DNA of 64,000 bases from Bulleidia extructa W1219 (GCF_000177375.1 NZ_ADFR01000016.1:153548-217547), one strand, 5' to 3'; positions 1 through 8,865 are shown, counted from the stretch's first letter. The notes: generated from the letters alone by a model not told the origin. Translations and numbers: made by a program.

Positions 1-145
1 TCGTAGCTAATAACGTTGACTTCCCATTTCCATTAGGCCCCATCAACGCGTGCACTTCATTTTCACGAACGGTCAAATCAATACCTTTTAATATTTCTTT
101 GTTTCCAACCGAAACATGCAAATTTTTAATTTCTAGTTTTTTCAT
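1..145 (-). CDS. sufC: Fe-S cluster assembly ATPase SufC (5' part only)
   Basis: The first 48 codons of a leftward gene are present; the rest lies outside the window. The translation begins [20 protein letters not shown] and reaches the Walker A region [11 protein letters not shown]. The NGNGKST form and the HVSVxxKEILK opening are typical of SufC, the ABC-type ATPase of the cytoplasmic SufBCD scaffold that assembles iron-sulfur clusters. A GAGGAGA ribosome binding site precedes the ATG. A TATAAT on the same strand at 165-170 suggests it is the first gene of a suf operon. Iron-sulfur enzymes such as NifJ in this window would depend on it. Identity is confident for so short a piece, but the downstream suf genes cannot be seen. 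Confidence 0.85.
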   Translation of the reverse strand, partial: MKKLEIKNLHVSVGNKEILKGIDLTVRENEVHALMGPNGNGKSTLLAT

Positions 146-206
146 AAGTCTCCTCGATGGAGAAATTATAGCATTGTTCCTTCATTTTGCCTTGTTAGAT
201 GATTAT

Positions 207-235
207 TTGATAAGTCGTGTTTTTTCCCTTATAAT
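207..235 (+). promoter_or_regulatory. Promoter of the prsA-prsA-hit operon
   Basis: TTGATA (207-212) and TATAAT (230-235) are separated by 17 bases. The first prsA ATG lies 26 bases downstream of the -10 box behind an AAAGGAGG ribosome binding site. This is a good sigma-A type promoter by sequence alone. Confidence 0.75.
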
Positions 236-261
236 TTTACAGAGTTACAAAGGAGGCTCCT

Positions 262-1242
262 ATGGGTAAATTTTTAAAAAAGAACTGGTTTGTAGTCATG
301 ATCGTTATTATTTTTATCGGCATCTCTACTTACTACATTTATGATACAAATAAAGGAAAACTAAAAGGGAAGAAAACGAATGGTGAAGACGTTGTTTTCT
401 CCATTGATAATAGTCATACAACCGCTAACCAACTCTATGACGAACTCTATCGTTTATCTGGAAAAGCAGCCATTACAACCCTTTTTAAACAAAAGGTAGC
501 TGACGCTGCCATCAAAACAACCAACGAGATGAAAGATATCTCTGCTGCCCAAAAGAAAAATATCATTTCTCGTTATGAACAACAATATGGTTCTAAGTAT
601 GAAGCTAAATTAAAAACAGATTTACAACCAACCGGCTATACCGATTTAGAAGAATACCTGATTAATCAACAGAAAATTCAAAAGATTGCGGCAGATTATG
701 CTAAAAAACATTTTGATAAGTTGAAAATTCGCCAAATTTCTTATATTTTAATAAAATTTGACAATGCCAAAAAAGCAAGTAAAACACCTACCGCAAAAGA
801 AAAGGCCAAAATGGATGCTGTAGATAAAAAATTAAAGGCAGGCATGGCCTTCTCCAAGGTTGCCGCCAAGCATACAGAAGACACAACAGCCGTTGCAAAT
901 GGTGGTAAATTGGGGATTATTGATAAGAATACCTCAAAATTAGACTCTTCTTTCTTGGAAGCTTCTCTAGCTTTAAATGAAGGAGAAGTCAGCAAATGGA
1001 TTTATTCATCTAATTTTGGCTTCTTTAAGATTAAGGCAGATGCCACAACAGCGAAAACCCTTTCCGCTTTAAACGCCAAGAATGATCCATTCTTACAATT
1101 AGTTTCCACTTATGATAACACTTTAAGCAATCCGGCTATTTGGGAAAAAGCCAAAGAAGTAGGCGTTGACTTTAAAGGTAATAAAGAATTAGAAAACACC
1201 ATTAAATCTTCACTTGGTGTAACAGAAAGTAGGAATAAGTAA
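262..1242 (+). CDS. prsA: PrsA-like peptidyl-prolyl isomerase foldase, membrane anchored
   Basis: This 326-residue protein has a positively charged start, one hydrophobic segment at about residues 9-27, and then an extracytoplasmic lysine-rich region. The central part (about residues 155-260) has parvulin features: an IRQISYILIKF strand, a KLKAGMAFSKVAAKHTED helix and a GGKLGII turn. PrsA proteins help secreted proteins fold at the outer face of the membrane. No lipobox cysteine follows the hydrophobic segment, so anchoring is by an uncleaved signal rather than lipid, unlike Bacillus PrsA. The ATG has a strong AAAGGAGG site. It is followed one base later by a second PrsA-like gene. The parvulin assignment is by pattern, so catalytic activity is inferred. 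Confidence 0.8.
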   Translation: MGKFLKKNWFVVMIVIIFIGISTYYIYDTNKGKLKGKKTNGEDVVFSIDNSHTTANQLYDELYRLSGKAAITTLFKQKVADAAIKTTNEMKDISAAQKKNIISRYEQQYGSKYEAKLKTDLQPTGYTDLEEYLINQQKIQKIAADYAKKHFDKLKIRQISYILIKFDNAKKASKTPTAKEKAKMDAVDKKLKAGMAFSKVAAKHTEDTTAVANGGKLGIIDKNTSKLDSSFLEASLALNEGEVSKWIYSSNFGFFKIKADATTAKTLSALNAKNDPFLQLVSTYDNTLSNPAIWEKAKEVGVDFKGNKELENTIKSSLGVTESRNK

Positions 1243-1243
1243 T

Positions 1244-2116
1244 ATGAAAACCATTCAAAAAATCGCTTTTTCGTTAGTGACTGTGATTGCTTTAGCCGGA
1301 TGTAGCGATGCTGTTACCAAAGTAAAAGATGCCCAAAATACATTAGTAACCATCGCAGGTGAAAATTTAACTAAAGGTTCTCTTTATGCTTTCATGAAAA
1401 AATCTACCGGTGCCAGTACTGTAAACTCTATGGCCTTAAAGAAAATTTCTGAAAAAGAAGTTCCTGTTAACGAAGATATGAAGAAAAAAGCCAAAGAAAC
1501 ATTAGCTAACTATAAAAAATTATATGGCGATAGTTTCGCTTCTTACTTAAAGAGAATGAATTTGAGTGAGGAACAATATATGAATAACTACTTAGTTCCA
1601 TCACAACAAGCTCAGAAATTAAGCGAAAAATACATTAATGCACACTACGCTACTATTGTTAAAAAATATCAACCCGTACAGGCAACGGTCCTAAGTTTCC
1701 CTACCGCTAAAGACGCCAGAGAGGCTTTAGCTGAAATTAAAAAAGGAACCGCTGTTGAAAAAGCAGCAAAAGCCCACAAAGCTTCCAACAAATTTATCAA
1801 ACAAATTTTCACTCTTGACTCCAAACAGATTGACTCCCTCGTTCGAAATGCAGTACAGTCACAAGATGAAAAAATGAATTGGACTATGGTAAGAAGTTCA
1901 GATGGTGCGAGTTTTAACTTAATCAAAGTACATTCAAAAGACAGTAATACCTTGAAAAACGAAATCATCAAAATCTTTAAGAAAGATGATAAAATCACCT
2001 CTGATTCCACTGCTTATTTCTTTAAAAAGTATCAATTCCATGTTTATGACAAAGGTATTTATGATGCCATGAAATCTGATTACCCTCAATCTTTGGTTCA
2101 GGACGCTAAGAAATAA
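1244..2116 (+). CDS. PrsA-like lipoprotein foldase
   Basis: This 290-residue protein has a lipoprotein signal: MKTIQKIAF, a hydrophobic stretch, then the lipobox LAGC with Cys at about residue 20. The body resembles the previous protein in layout (SurA/PrsA-like N-terminal helices including a YLKRMNLSEEQYMNNYL segment), but the parvulin core is poorly conserved, so it may be a chaperone without isomerase activity. The start lies one base after the previous stop with only a weak ribosome site inside the upstream coding end, suggesting translational coupling. Two differently anchored PrsA paralogues in tandem suggest division of labour in secretion folding; that is inference. Confidence 0.7.
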   Translation: MKTIQKIAFSLVTVIALAGCSDAVTKVKDAQNTLVTIAGENLTKGSLYAFMKKSTGASTVNSMALKKISEKEVPVNEDMKKKAKETLANYKKLYGDSFASYLKRMNLSEEQYMNNYLVPSQQAQKLSEKYINAHYATIVKKYQPVQATVLSFPTAKDAREALAEIKKGTAVEKAAKAHKASNKFIKQIFTLDSKQIDSLVRNAVQSQDEKMNWTMVRSSDGASFNLIKVHSKDSNTLKNEIIKIFKKDDKITSDSTAYFFKKYQFHVYDKGIYDAMKSDYPQSLVQDAKK

Positions 2117-2117
2117 T

Positions 2118-2522
2118 ATGTGTTTATTTTGTGATATTGTAGCCGGAAAAATTCCAGCCTATACGATCTATGAAAATGATGATATTTTAGCTTTTTTGGA
2201 TATTTCTCAAACCACAAAAGGTCATACTTTAGTCATTCCAAAGAAACACTATGATTCCTTATTGGATTGCCCCACAGATGAAGCCATCCGACTTATGACT
2301 GTCATTTCTGAGTTATCAAAAACATTAGTTACCTCTTTAGAGGCAAAAGGAATCAATGTGTTAAGCAATGCTGGTGAAATAGCTGGTCAAACGGTTTCCC
2401 ATTTGCATTTTCATCTATTACCTCGTTATTCTAAGAAAGACGGTTTTCAAACCATCTTCTCTGAAACAAAACATCCTGATTACCTTGCGACTTTAAACCA
2501 AATCAAAAGAGACAACCCATAA
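2118..2522 (+). CDS. HIT family purine nucleotide hydrolase (HinT-like)
   Basis: This 134-residue protein carries the full histidine triad at residues 95-99 (HLHFHLL) and the N-terminal CLFCDIVAGKIPAY segment typical of HinT/Hit proteins, including a CxxC. Such cytoplasmic enzymes hydrolyse adenosine phosphoramidates and aminoacyl-adenylates. The ATG follows the previous stop by one base without a clear ribosome site of its own, so it is probably translated by coupling with the prsA genes. In Bacillus hit also lies close to prsA, which supports the assignment. An intrinsic terminator overlaps its stop codon. Confidence 0.92.
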   Translation: MCLFCDIVAGKIPAYTIYENDDILAFLDISQTTKGHTLVIPKKHYDSLLDCPTDEAIRLMTVISELSKTLVTSLEAKGINVLSNAGEIAGQTVSHLHFHLLPRYSKKDGFQTIFSETKHPDYLATLNQIKRDNP

Positions 2523-2542
2523 CCATAGCGGTTGTCTCTTTT
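2505..2542. terminator. Bidirectional intrinsic terminator
   Basis: AAAAGAGACAACC (2505-2517) pairs with GGTTGTCTCTTTT (2530-2542). The stem gives T runs on both strands, so it can end the rightward hit transcript and the leftward lacI transcript, which converge here. Confidence 0.85.
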
Positions 2543-2555
2543 ACTTTATGAAAAA

Positions 2556-3557
2556 CTATAATGTTGATTCGTGCCAGTGAATTTCACAAGCTAAAATTTG
2601 ATTTGGACATTCCTCTGCTTTCTTTTCAATCGCATCTACTAAAATTTTAGCCGATTGATAACCTTCTTCATAAGCCGGTTGAACAATGGTCGTAACAGAA
2701 GGAGCGGATAAAGTAGTCCATTCCGTATTATCAAAACCAATCAAGCCAATGGTTTCCGGCATTAAATTACGATAGTTTCTCATCGCCAAAAACACCCTCG
2801 GCAATAAAAAGCAATTCGCTACAAAAATTAAGGTTTTTTTACCAAATTTCAATTCACCTTCAATCAATTTTTGAAGATCTTCTACTTGAATATCGCCATC
2901 TACAATTTTCGTTTTCCAAGATAATTTTTTCAATTCCAAAGCATCTTCAAACCCTTTTACACGTTCCATTCGGGTGCTTAAAACACTAGGATTTGCAGTA
3001 ATCATCATAAATTCATCATATTGAGAATCAGCGTACTTTGAAATCAAACTTAAAACCGCCTCGTAATTATTGGTCTTGACCCACTTTTCATCTTCCATAG
3101 AAACTTGTGAATCAATAAAAACCACTTCTTTTCCCTTTTCCTTAATAATTTTCGTTAAAGAAGAGAAACGACGTGAAGGCTGAATAATAAATCCATCCAC
3201 CCCCATCGATAACATTCGATGAACATAATTTTTCTCAATTTCAAAATCATAATTACTATTTCCAACAATCAGTTGATAGTGCTCCATTCGAGAAAAATCA
3301 TCAATGCCTTTTACAATTTGGTTAGCAAAAGTGTTAGTAATATTTCCAATAATGACACCTATCAAGTGTGTGTGTTTCGAACTTAAAGAACGAGCCGCTA
3401 TGCTGGGATGGTAGTTTGTTTCCATAATGACTTTTTCAATTCGTTTTTTTGTTTCTTCTGACATCTTATCCATTTTCCCGTTTAAATAAAAAGAAACGGT
3501 TGTTTTGGAGGTGTTTGCCCTTTCAGCAATTTCTGTAATTGTTATTTTTTCACTCAT
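2556..3557 (-). CDS. LacI family repressor of the uronate/glycosaminoglycan locus
   Basis: This 333-residue protein has an N-terminal LacI helix-turn-helix (ITEIAERANTSKTTVSFYLN, residues 6-25), a hinge region with SLSSKHTHLIGVII, and a periplasmic-binding-like effector domain. It is the last gene of the leftward cluster, 36 bases beyond the lyase gene, with a GAAAGG ribosome site. Streptococcal hyaluronate loci carry a LacI regulator (RegR) in a similar position, so this protein probably represses both operons by binding the three AAACCGGTTT palindromes at 8856-8983. A central CG within such a palindrome is the usual LacI-family operator form. The inducer, perhaps KDG or an unsaturated uronate, cannot be read from the sequence. 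Confidence 0.88.
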   Translation of the reverse strand: MSEKITITEIAERANTSKTTVSFYLNGKMDKMSEETKKRIEKVIMETNYHPSIAARSLSSKHTHLIGVIIGNITNTFANQIVKGIDDFSRMEHYQLIVGNSNYDFEIEKNYVHRMLSMGVDGFIIQPSRRFSSLTKIIKEKGKEVVFIDSQVSMEDEKWVKTNNYEAVLSLISKYADSQYDEFMMITANPSVLSTRMERVKGFEDALELKKLSWKTKIVDGDIQVEDLQKLIEGELKFGKKTLIFVANCFLLPRVFLAMRNYRNLMPETIGLIGFDNTEWTTLSAPSVTTIVQPAYEEGYQSAKILVDAIEKKAEECPNQILACEIHWHESTL

Positions 3558-3593
3558 AAAAACCTTTCTTCAATCAGACTTATAGTAACATCT

Positions 3594-5480
3594 TTAGCAA
3601 CTTCTTAATAGGTATACCTGTTTTTCATGAATGACGATAGCTTTAGCATGAAACGGAATATTTTGACAAAATAAAATTTTAGATCCTTGATAAATCTCTT
3701 CTTGCAAAAGAACAATCGTATAACGATTCCCATTCTTTCTCTCAATCGTATACGCTAATCCTTGCTTATCAGAAAGCATTGAATGATCCCCTTGTTGAAT
3801 ATTCACCTGATGAATCTTTGTATCAGGCGGATAAAAACAAGTCACAAAACTGCCCTCTTCTTTAAAATCATGATCAAGTTGCGCCACCAGATGATTTTCC
3901 AATTGATTATACGCTTTGGAACAAACTCCTTTTTTTAAAGTCAGAGAACCGGTATAAAACCAAGAAACTTCCTCTAAAGAAGTAATACTTGGATCAAAGT
4001 GGAAGAATTGACTTGCGGTATGTCTACCTGAACAATGTACCTGATCCAATACCAAGCAAATCCCCTCTTCTATAAATACGATTTTTCTTGTCCATACTTC
4101 CAAAGGATTTTCAGATAAAATCGTTCCTTCTAAATAATGAAACTCACCTACATGTTGAACAAAAGTTGGCATAACCTTCGCAAAAGCTTTGTAAGACCAA
4201 CTACCTTCGGGAAGACAATTTTCTTTTTCATCCACCAATAAAACATTATGGCTTCTTTGAGATTTTAAAAGAGGTCTTAATTCACAATCTTCTCGGTACG
4301 TATAACGTCCTGTATCGATCACAATCGGCTTTCCATCTAAAAATAAACTGAAGTGTAAATTGTCACTATGCCCATGACCACTGCCCAAAGAACTATTTAA
4401 AAACATCAAGTAATTAGCCGATGAATTCCAAGAGCTACGAATGGTATAAATACCTGAATAATCACCATCGTAATATCGTTGAGTCATTTCTTGCTCCATT
4501 TGGTTAACATAAAAATCTTTGATATCTTGACCAAAACTAAAGAAAGACTCTCCTTCTATCCCTTGAACCAAACTTAAATCTTCTTTTTTTTGAAGTAGAA
4601 AAGCCGAACGCAACAACACATCATCGATAGAAACTTCATCACTATCCCCATAGGCTTCTATTTTATTTTTTGGAGTTATCAACTGTTTTAAAGCATTGGT
4701 CATATTGAAAATAGAGTAAGCTAATAATCTCTTTAACTCTGTTTCTAATTCTACATAATAGTAGACCTTTTGAAGACTATTTAACACTTCAACATGATAC
4801 ATGGTTGATTGTTCCCAATGCATACCATCTGGATAAATCTGTATTCGTAACTGATTTTTAAATTCTTCCAAAGCCCAATTCAGTTCTTCTGTTAATTCTT
4901 CAAATAATGGTAAAACAATCAATAAAGAAGCAATCTGTATACTTCCCCAGTTACTCAAGGTATATTTAGTTTTATACTCTTTTTTTAAATATAAAGCTTG
5001 TTTTTTCATGTTACAAAGAATCATTTCCAGTTCTTCTTTATTCAGCATATCAAAAGCTTTAAGATAAGGAAGTAATTCATAAAAATTCAATAAACGAATC
5101 CCCGTATCCAGTGTTCGAGTAGAGAGATCTATTGTCATCTTAGGATGATCTTTCACCCATAGAAGCATCCATTCTTTTGCTTTCAATAAGTAGCGCTTAT
5201 CTTTTGTCATCTGGGTAGCTAGTGCTAAGTCTTTGAGATAATCCATTCGATTTAACATAAAGCACCATTCTTCATCGCCATTGGGATAAGCCAACCAATC
5301 CATAGGATCTAAGGTATAGCCTTGTAAACAACGTTCCATATCCCATCGCCTATCGAATATAAAGGTATGGTTTAAAAGACGCTTAGCATTATCTAACGCC
5401 CTTTCATCCTTAAAACAAGATTCTTTTATTTTCTTTCGGACGATCATTTCGTCCAAAATTTTTTCAGCTATTTTTTTCAT
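3594..5480 (-). CDS. Heparinase II/III family polysaccharide lyase
   Basis: This protein of about 628 residues has an alpha-alpha toroid N-terminal half (for example TRTLDTGIRLLNFYELLPYL) and a beta-sandwich C-terminal half. The catalytic-type motif SLGSGHGHSDNLHFSLF is followed by PIVIDTGRYTY, both typical of heparinase II/III proteins. No signal peptide is visible, so it acts in the cytoplasm on imported oligosaccharides, like the oligohyaluronate lyase of streptococcal loci. I chose the ATG at 5480. A TTG at 5504 would extend it by 8 residues but sits inside a terminator stem, and neither start has a good ribosome site. Expression probably depends on read-through of the upstream hairpin. 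Exact substrate (hyaluronan, chondroitin or heparin fragments) is not determined. Confidence 0.85.
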   Translation of the reverse strand: MKKIAEKILDEMIVRKKIKESCFKDERALDNAKRLLNHTFIFDRRWDMERCLQGYTLDPMDWLAYPNGDEEWCFMLNRMDYLKDLALATQMTKDKRYLLKAKEWMLLWVKDHPKMTIDLSTRTLDTGIRLLNFYELLPYLKAFDMLNKEELEMILCNMKKQALYLKKEYKTKYTLSNWGSIQIASLLIVLPLFEELTEELNWALEEFKNQLRIQIYPDGMHWEQSTMYHVEVLNSLQKVYYYVELETELKRLLAYSIFNMTNALKQLITPKNKIEAYGDSDEVSIDDVLLRSAFLLQKKEDLSLVQGIEGESFFSFGQDIKDFYVNQMEQEMTQRYYDGDYSGIYTIRSSWNSSANYLMFLNSSLGSGHGHSDNLHFSLFLDGKPIVIDTGRYTYREDCELRPLLKSQRSHNVLLVDEKENCLPEGSWSYKAFAKVMPTFVQHVGEFHYLEGTILSENPLEVWTRKIVFIEEGICLVLDQVHCSGRHTASQFFHFDPSITSLEEVSWFYTGSLTLKKGVCSKAYNQLENHLVAQLDHDFKEEGSFVTCFYPPDTKIHQVNIQQGDHSMLSDKQGLAYTIERKNGNRYTIVLLQEEIYQGSKILFCQNIPFHAKAIVIHEKQVYLLRSC

Positions 5481-5486
5481 ATACAA

Positions 5487-5523
5487 TAAAGAAAAAGGAA
5501 GCAATACTTACGGTTGCTTCCTT
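5487..5523 (-). terminator. Intrinsic terminator between PTS IID and the lyase
   Basis: Read leftward, AAGGAAGCAA pairs with TTGCTTCCTT around a 9-base loop, followed by TTTTTCTTT. It stands inside the co-directional cluster, so it probably lowers lyase and lacI expression relative to ugl and the PTS genes rather than ending all transcription. Confidence 0.8.
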
Positions 5524-5531
5524 GAGGATGG

Positions 5532-6350
5532 TTATTTCAAAATACCACAGAAACTAAGGGCGATACCAAGAACAACAGTAATCAAAACCAATTTATAGGT
5601 AGTCATCCCCTTCTTCTTGATGAGATAATACATCAACAATGTGTAAAGCACCGGTAATAAGGCAGGAGCTACTTTATCCAACATAGCTTGAATATTCACT
5701 GTTGATTGTTTTACACCTTGTTGAACTTGACCGGCTGCTAAGGAAACTTTTACATTCATCTTCACGAATGTAGCTGCCAATCCAGCAATAACAGTCACAC
5801 CAATCATGCTGGCTGCTTCAGAAATAGTTCCCATTTGGCTGGATAATTTATCAATCATATCGGTACCAAGTTTACGTCCATAACCACCAACAATTAACTT
5901 GATCGCTAATAAAGTAACATTTTCAGCCAATAAGAATAATAATGGAGCTAAACTGAAACCTTGCATGGCCATAGAAGCAAAAATAGTTGAGAACAATGGA
6001 GCAATACAGAATTGTGATAAAGAGTCACCAATCCCGGCTAAAGGTCCCATCAAAGCCATCTTGATACCGCGAACCTCTTCGTATTCATAACCGTTATCAG
6101 CCATTGCTAAATGAATGGAGGTTACAAATGGTAAGAAGTTTGGGTTGGTATTATAGAATTCAGAGTTATTTTCCAATTCTTTAGCCAATTTAGCTTGATC
6201 ATCTCCATACATTTTCTTAAAAGCAGGATACATGACTAAAGCATATCCTAAACCTTGATAGTTCGTATAATTAAATCCATTTTGTAAAAAATAGGCACGC
6301 AATGTGGTCTTTGTATAATCAGCCTTCGTTAATTTATTAAATCCAGTCAT
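5532..6350 (-). CDS. PTS mannose-family transporter subunit IID
   Basis: This 272-residue protein matches EIID of the mannose/fructose/sorbose PTS family: an LTKADYTKTTLRAYFLQNGFN opening, the GIKMALMGPLAGIGDSLSQF segment around residues 95-115 and a C-terminal hydrophobic helix ending GIALSFCGILK. With IIC it forms the membrane channel that brings in the sugar as IIB phosphorylates it. The chosen ATG at 6350 has GGAGAAG nine bases upstream and overlaps the end of IIC by 14 bases, indicating coupling. Context with Ugl and a GAG lyase points to unsaturated disaccharides from hyaluronan or chondroitin as substrate; that is inference from gene neighbourhood. Confidence 0.93.
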   Translation of the reverse strand: MTGFNKLTKADYTKTTLRAYFLQNGFNYTNYQGLGYALVMYPAFKKMYGDDQAKLAKELENNSEFYNTNPNFLPFVTSIHLAMADNGYEYEEVRGIKMALMGPLAGIGDSLSQFCIAPLFSTIFASMAMQGFSLAPLLFLLAENVTLLAIKLIVGGYGRKLGTDMIDKLSSQMGTISEAASMIGVTVIAGLAATFVKMNVKVSLAAGQVQQGVKQSTVNIQAMLDKVAPALLPVLYTLLMYYLIKKKGMTTYKLVLITVVLGIALSFCGILK

Positions 6351-7125
6351 CGTGTTCTTCTCCATTTCCGTTTTCTGTTTGTACAACGGCTTTTTTATTG
6401 GAATCATTGTAGTACTTGATAGCGAAACAAGCTCCAACTAAAGCAATTCCCATAACAGGCATCTTTAAATAAGCAGCTAAGATATAACCAAGAATAGCGA
6501 ATGGAATTAATTCCTTCTTTAACATAACTGTCATGATCATAGCGAAACCAATGGCTGGTAACATACCACCAGCTACTGACAATCCCTTCAACAATTGAGC
6601 TGGAATCAACTTCACAACATTGCTTAACCATTCCATGGAATAAGCTCCCGTAAAACCTAGGGCAAAACCGACAACAGCGAATAATACAACCGTTGCGTTA
6701 GCGTGCCAACGGAATGCTGAGAAATTTTGTTTCTTAAGAGCTTTAGCAGCGGATTCCGGTCCACCAGCACGAACGGTATAAATAGCCGTTTGTAAGAATT
6801 GAATCGCTACCGCAAATGGAATCGAAAGCGATAAAGCGGATTCTGGTGTTACACCAGGAACTGTAATTGCCATCAAAGTACCAATAATACCAGGTCCGAT
6901 TGGATTTGGAGGAACTGTTCCACCTGCCCCAACGCCGAATCCCATAAAAGCTAATTCAGCAATTGCACCACACTTTAAAGCCGTTGGGATGTCATTCAAG
7001 ATCAAACCAACACCAAAGCTTAAAACAATAGCACGGTTTGTGAAAATCCCGAATAACATACCGGAATAACAGAACGCGGTCCATAAGCCAATTAAGATGG
7101 CTTGGATCAAACTAATAGTTACCAT
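6337..7125 (-). CDS. PTS mannose-family transporter subunit IIC
   Basis: This 262-residue, highly hydrophobic protein has the EIIC-sorbose family pattern: GIFTNRAIVLSFGVGLILND, then ELAFMGFGVGAGGTVPPNP, and several further membrane helices. It forms the translocation pathway together with IID. The hydrophilic tail ending EEHDDWI overlaps the IID start. A ribosome site (GGAAA followed by an 8-base gap) precedes the ATG. It lies between IIB and IID in one operon, the order seen in streptococcal hyaluronate PTS clusters. Confidence 0.94.
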   Translation of the reverse strand: MVTISLIQAILIGLWTAFCYSGMLFGIFTNRAIVLSFGVGLILNDIPTALKCGAIAELAFMGFGVGAGGTVPPNPIGPGIIGTLMAITVPGVTPESALSLSIPFAVAIQFLQTAIYTVRAGGPESAAKALKKQNFSAFRWHANATVVLFAVVGFALGFTGAYSMEWLSNVVKLIPAQLLKGLSVAGGMLPAIGFAMIMTVMLKKELIPFAILGYILAAYLKMPVMGIALVGACFAIKYYNDSNKKAVVQTENGNGEEHDDWI

Positions 7126-7146
7126 ATCATTTTCCTTTCTCTCTCA

Positions 7147-7638
7147 TCATAGGTAATTTTTTATGTCCACCTGAGCAGCCCCATCGGTTCCTCCAGGTGT
7201 TGTGACCGTATTAAATTGAATCTTGTATTTTTCAACCATCGTCTTAAGAGCTTCTTTATCTTGAGCTCCTAAGAAAATGGAACGAGTAACCATTTCTTTT
7301 CCTTCAGCATTATGGATATTGCCAATATTAATTTCCTTAATTGGAACACCCCCCTCTACCAGTTTTAAGGCATCTTCACAATCCTTAATCACCAAGAAGA
7401 TCGTTTGTTGGGGACTAGCTTTATGAATGATATCAATCACTTTTTGAATGCTAAAGAATCGAACAGCCAAACTCTTTGGTAAAGCTGTTTTCATCAGTGT
7501 TTGCGACATATGATCCTCACTAACCGCATCGTTAGCGACAATCACGGTGTTAACACCTAACGTTTTTGCCCATAAGGCCCCTTGACCATGAACCAACCTT
7601 TCATCGATTCTAGTCATGACAATATTTGGTGTGCTCAT
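7147..7638 (-). CDS. PTS mannose-family transporter subunit IIB
   Basis: This 163-residue protein has the EIIB-Man signature VMTRIDERLVHGQGALWAKT with the phosphorylated histidine at His17. It takes phosphate from EIIA and passes it to the incoming sugar. Length and the NIGNIHNAEGK segment fit the family. The gene lies 10 bases downstream of ugl with a GAGGAGG-type ribosome site. No EIIA gene is present in this locus or elsewhere in the window, so phosphate must come from an EIIA encoded elsewhere. Confidence 0.95.
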   Translation of the reverse strand: MSTPNIVMTRIDERLVHGQGALWAKTLGVNTVIVANDAVSEDHMSQTLMKTALPKSLAVRFFSIQKVIDIIHKASPQQTIFLVIKDCEDALKLVEGGVPIKEINIGNIHNAEGKEMVTRSIFLGAQDKEALKTMVEKYKIQFNTVTTPGGTDGAAQVDIKNYL

Positions 7639-7648
7639 ATTTTCCTCC

Positions 7649-8839
7649 TCACCAATAGGAATTCCATTGTTTTAATTGACGATAAATGGCTTCCATATAA
7701 TAGTAATCGCCCCAGATATTTCCTTCATCCACTCCTTTTCCCGAATGCCAAGAATAGACGCCATGTTCCAAAATAGCTTGACCTGGCTTTATTTCTTTGT
7801 TGGCATAATTTTGCATCAAAGATCTTAGAATAACCGCCCCAGCATGTTCATAAACTTGAGCATCCGGATCATTTTTCAAAAATGGCAACATCTCTAAAAT
7901 ACCGCAGACCGCAATGGCGGCAGCTGAAGAATCTTTGGACTGGTTAGAACCATCTGTGAAAATCAAATCCCAATAACACACATCGTCTTTTGGTAAACGA
8001 TTTAAGAAGTAATGCAACATACCTTTGAAGTAAGGAATGTGATCCATGTTATGGGTATAGCGTACATTTAGCGGAATACCATAAATTCCCCACGCTTGCC
8101 CTCTAGCCCAAGCCGAACTATCCGAATAGCCTTGTCTGGTTGCTCCATGGGATGGACCTCCTGTTTCATAATCCATATAGAAGGTATGAAATGCAGAGGC
8201 ATCTTCTCGAATGACGTATTGGCAACTTGTTTTAAAATGTAAACTCGCCACTTCTGCATATTTTGGATTTTTCGAGATATCACTTGCCCAATACAATAAT
8301 GGAATATTCATCATACAATCAATGATGAAACGATAATGTTCTGGACTATCTTTAGGACCCCAAGCCTGTAAAAACTCACCCTTCTCTTGCCAGCGTTCCA
8401 TCAACTTATCTGCCGCCAACAAAGCCGCTTCTTTGGCTAATTCACTACCTGTGATTTTATAGGCACTGACACAAGATAAAGAATAAAGGAATCCCAAATC
8501 ATGATGATCTAACTCGATTCTCTTTTTGACTCGATTAGAGAAGCTTGCCACATTTTTCATAGCCAAGTCACGATATTTCTCATCTTTTGTATATTCGTAA
8601 CACAACCACAACATCCCTGTCCAAAAGCCATCTGTCCACTCAATGTTTTCAATGATGGGATATTGACCTTGTTTCGTACAAGAGTAAGGGAATTTCTCTT
8701 TAAAATAATCCAAATTCGCTTCCACCTGTTTCACACACAAGTTCATGGCTTCTTCTAATTCATCCTTGCTAAGTAATTCAGAATGTAAGTATCTGTCTTT
8801 TTGCTGAATCGCTTCAATATGGATCGATCTAGCCATCAT
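7649..8839 (-). CDS. ugl: Unsaturated glucuronyl hydrolase (glycoside hydrolase family 88)
   Basis: This protein of 396 residues matches the GH88 family. Features include IIENIEWTDGFWTGMLWLCYE, HHDLGFLYSLS with the family Asp, and GYSDSSAWARGQAWGIYG, plus the C-terminal GNIWGDYYYMEAIYRQL. GH88 enzymes hydrate the delta-4,5 unsaturated uronic acid at the end of lyase products, releasing an amino sugar and a keto-uronate. No signal peptide is present, consistent with action after PTS import. A GTG lies further upstream in frame, but AGGAGG at 8845-8850 places the start at ATG 8839 or 8836. It is first in the leftward operon, behind a promoter and operator. Confidence 0.93.
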   Translation of the reverse strand: MMARSIHIEAIQQKDRYLHSELLSKDELEEAMNLCVKQVEANLDYFKEKFPYSCTKQGQYPIIENIEWTDGFWTGMLWLCYEYTKDEKYRDLAMKNVASFSNRVKKRIELDHHDLGFLYSLSCVSAYKITGSELAKEAALLAADKLMERWQEKGEFLQAWGPKDSPEHYRFIIDCMMNIPLLYWASDISKNPKYAEVASLHFKTSCQYVIREDASAFHTFYMDYETGGPSHGATRQGYSDSSAWARGQAWGIYGIPLNVRYTHNMDHIPYFKGMLHYFLNRLPKDDVCYWDLIFTDGSNQSKDSSAAAIAVCGILEMLPFLKNDPDAQVYEHAGAVILRSLMQNYANKEIKPGQAILEHGVYSWHSGKGVDEGNIWGDYYYMEAIYRQLKQWNSYW

Positions 8840-8855
8840 TCTCACCTCCTAAATA

Positions 8856-8865
8856 AAACCGGTTT
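8856..8865. promoter_or_regulatory. LacI-type operator O1
   Basis: AAACCGGTTT palindrome, extended as AAAACCGGTTTAC. It lies just downstream of the expected ugl transcription start and before its ribosome site, so a bound repressor would block early elongation. It is one of three matching copies in this intergenic region. Confidence 0.8.

Noticed and set aside
7582..7776. Plus-strand open frame over the IIB/ugl junction
   Set aside because: It is the reverse of two well-supported genes with no family resemblance.
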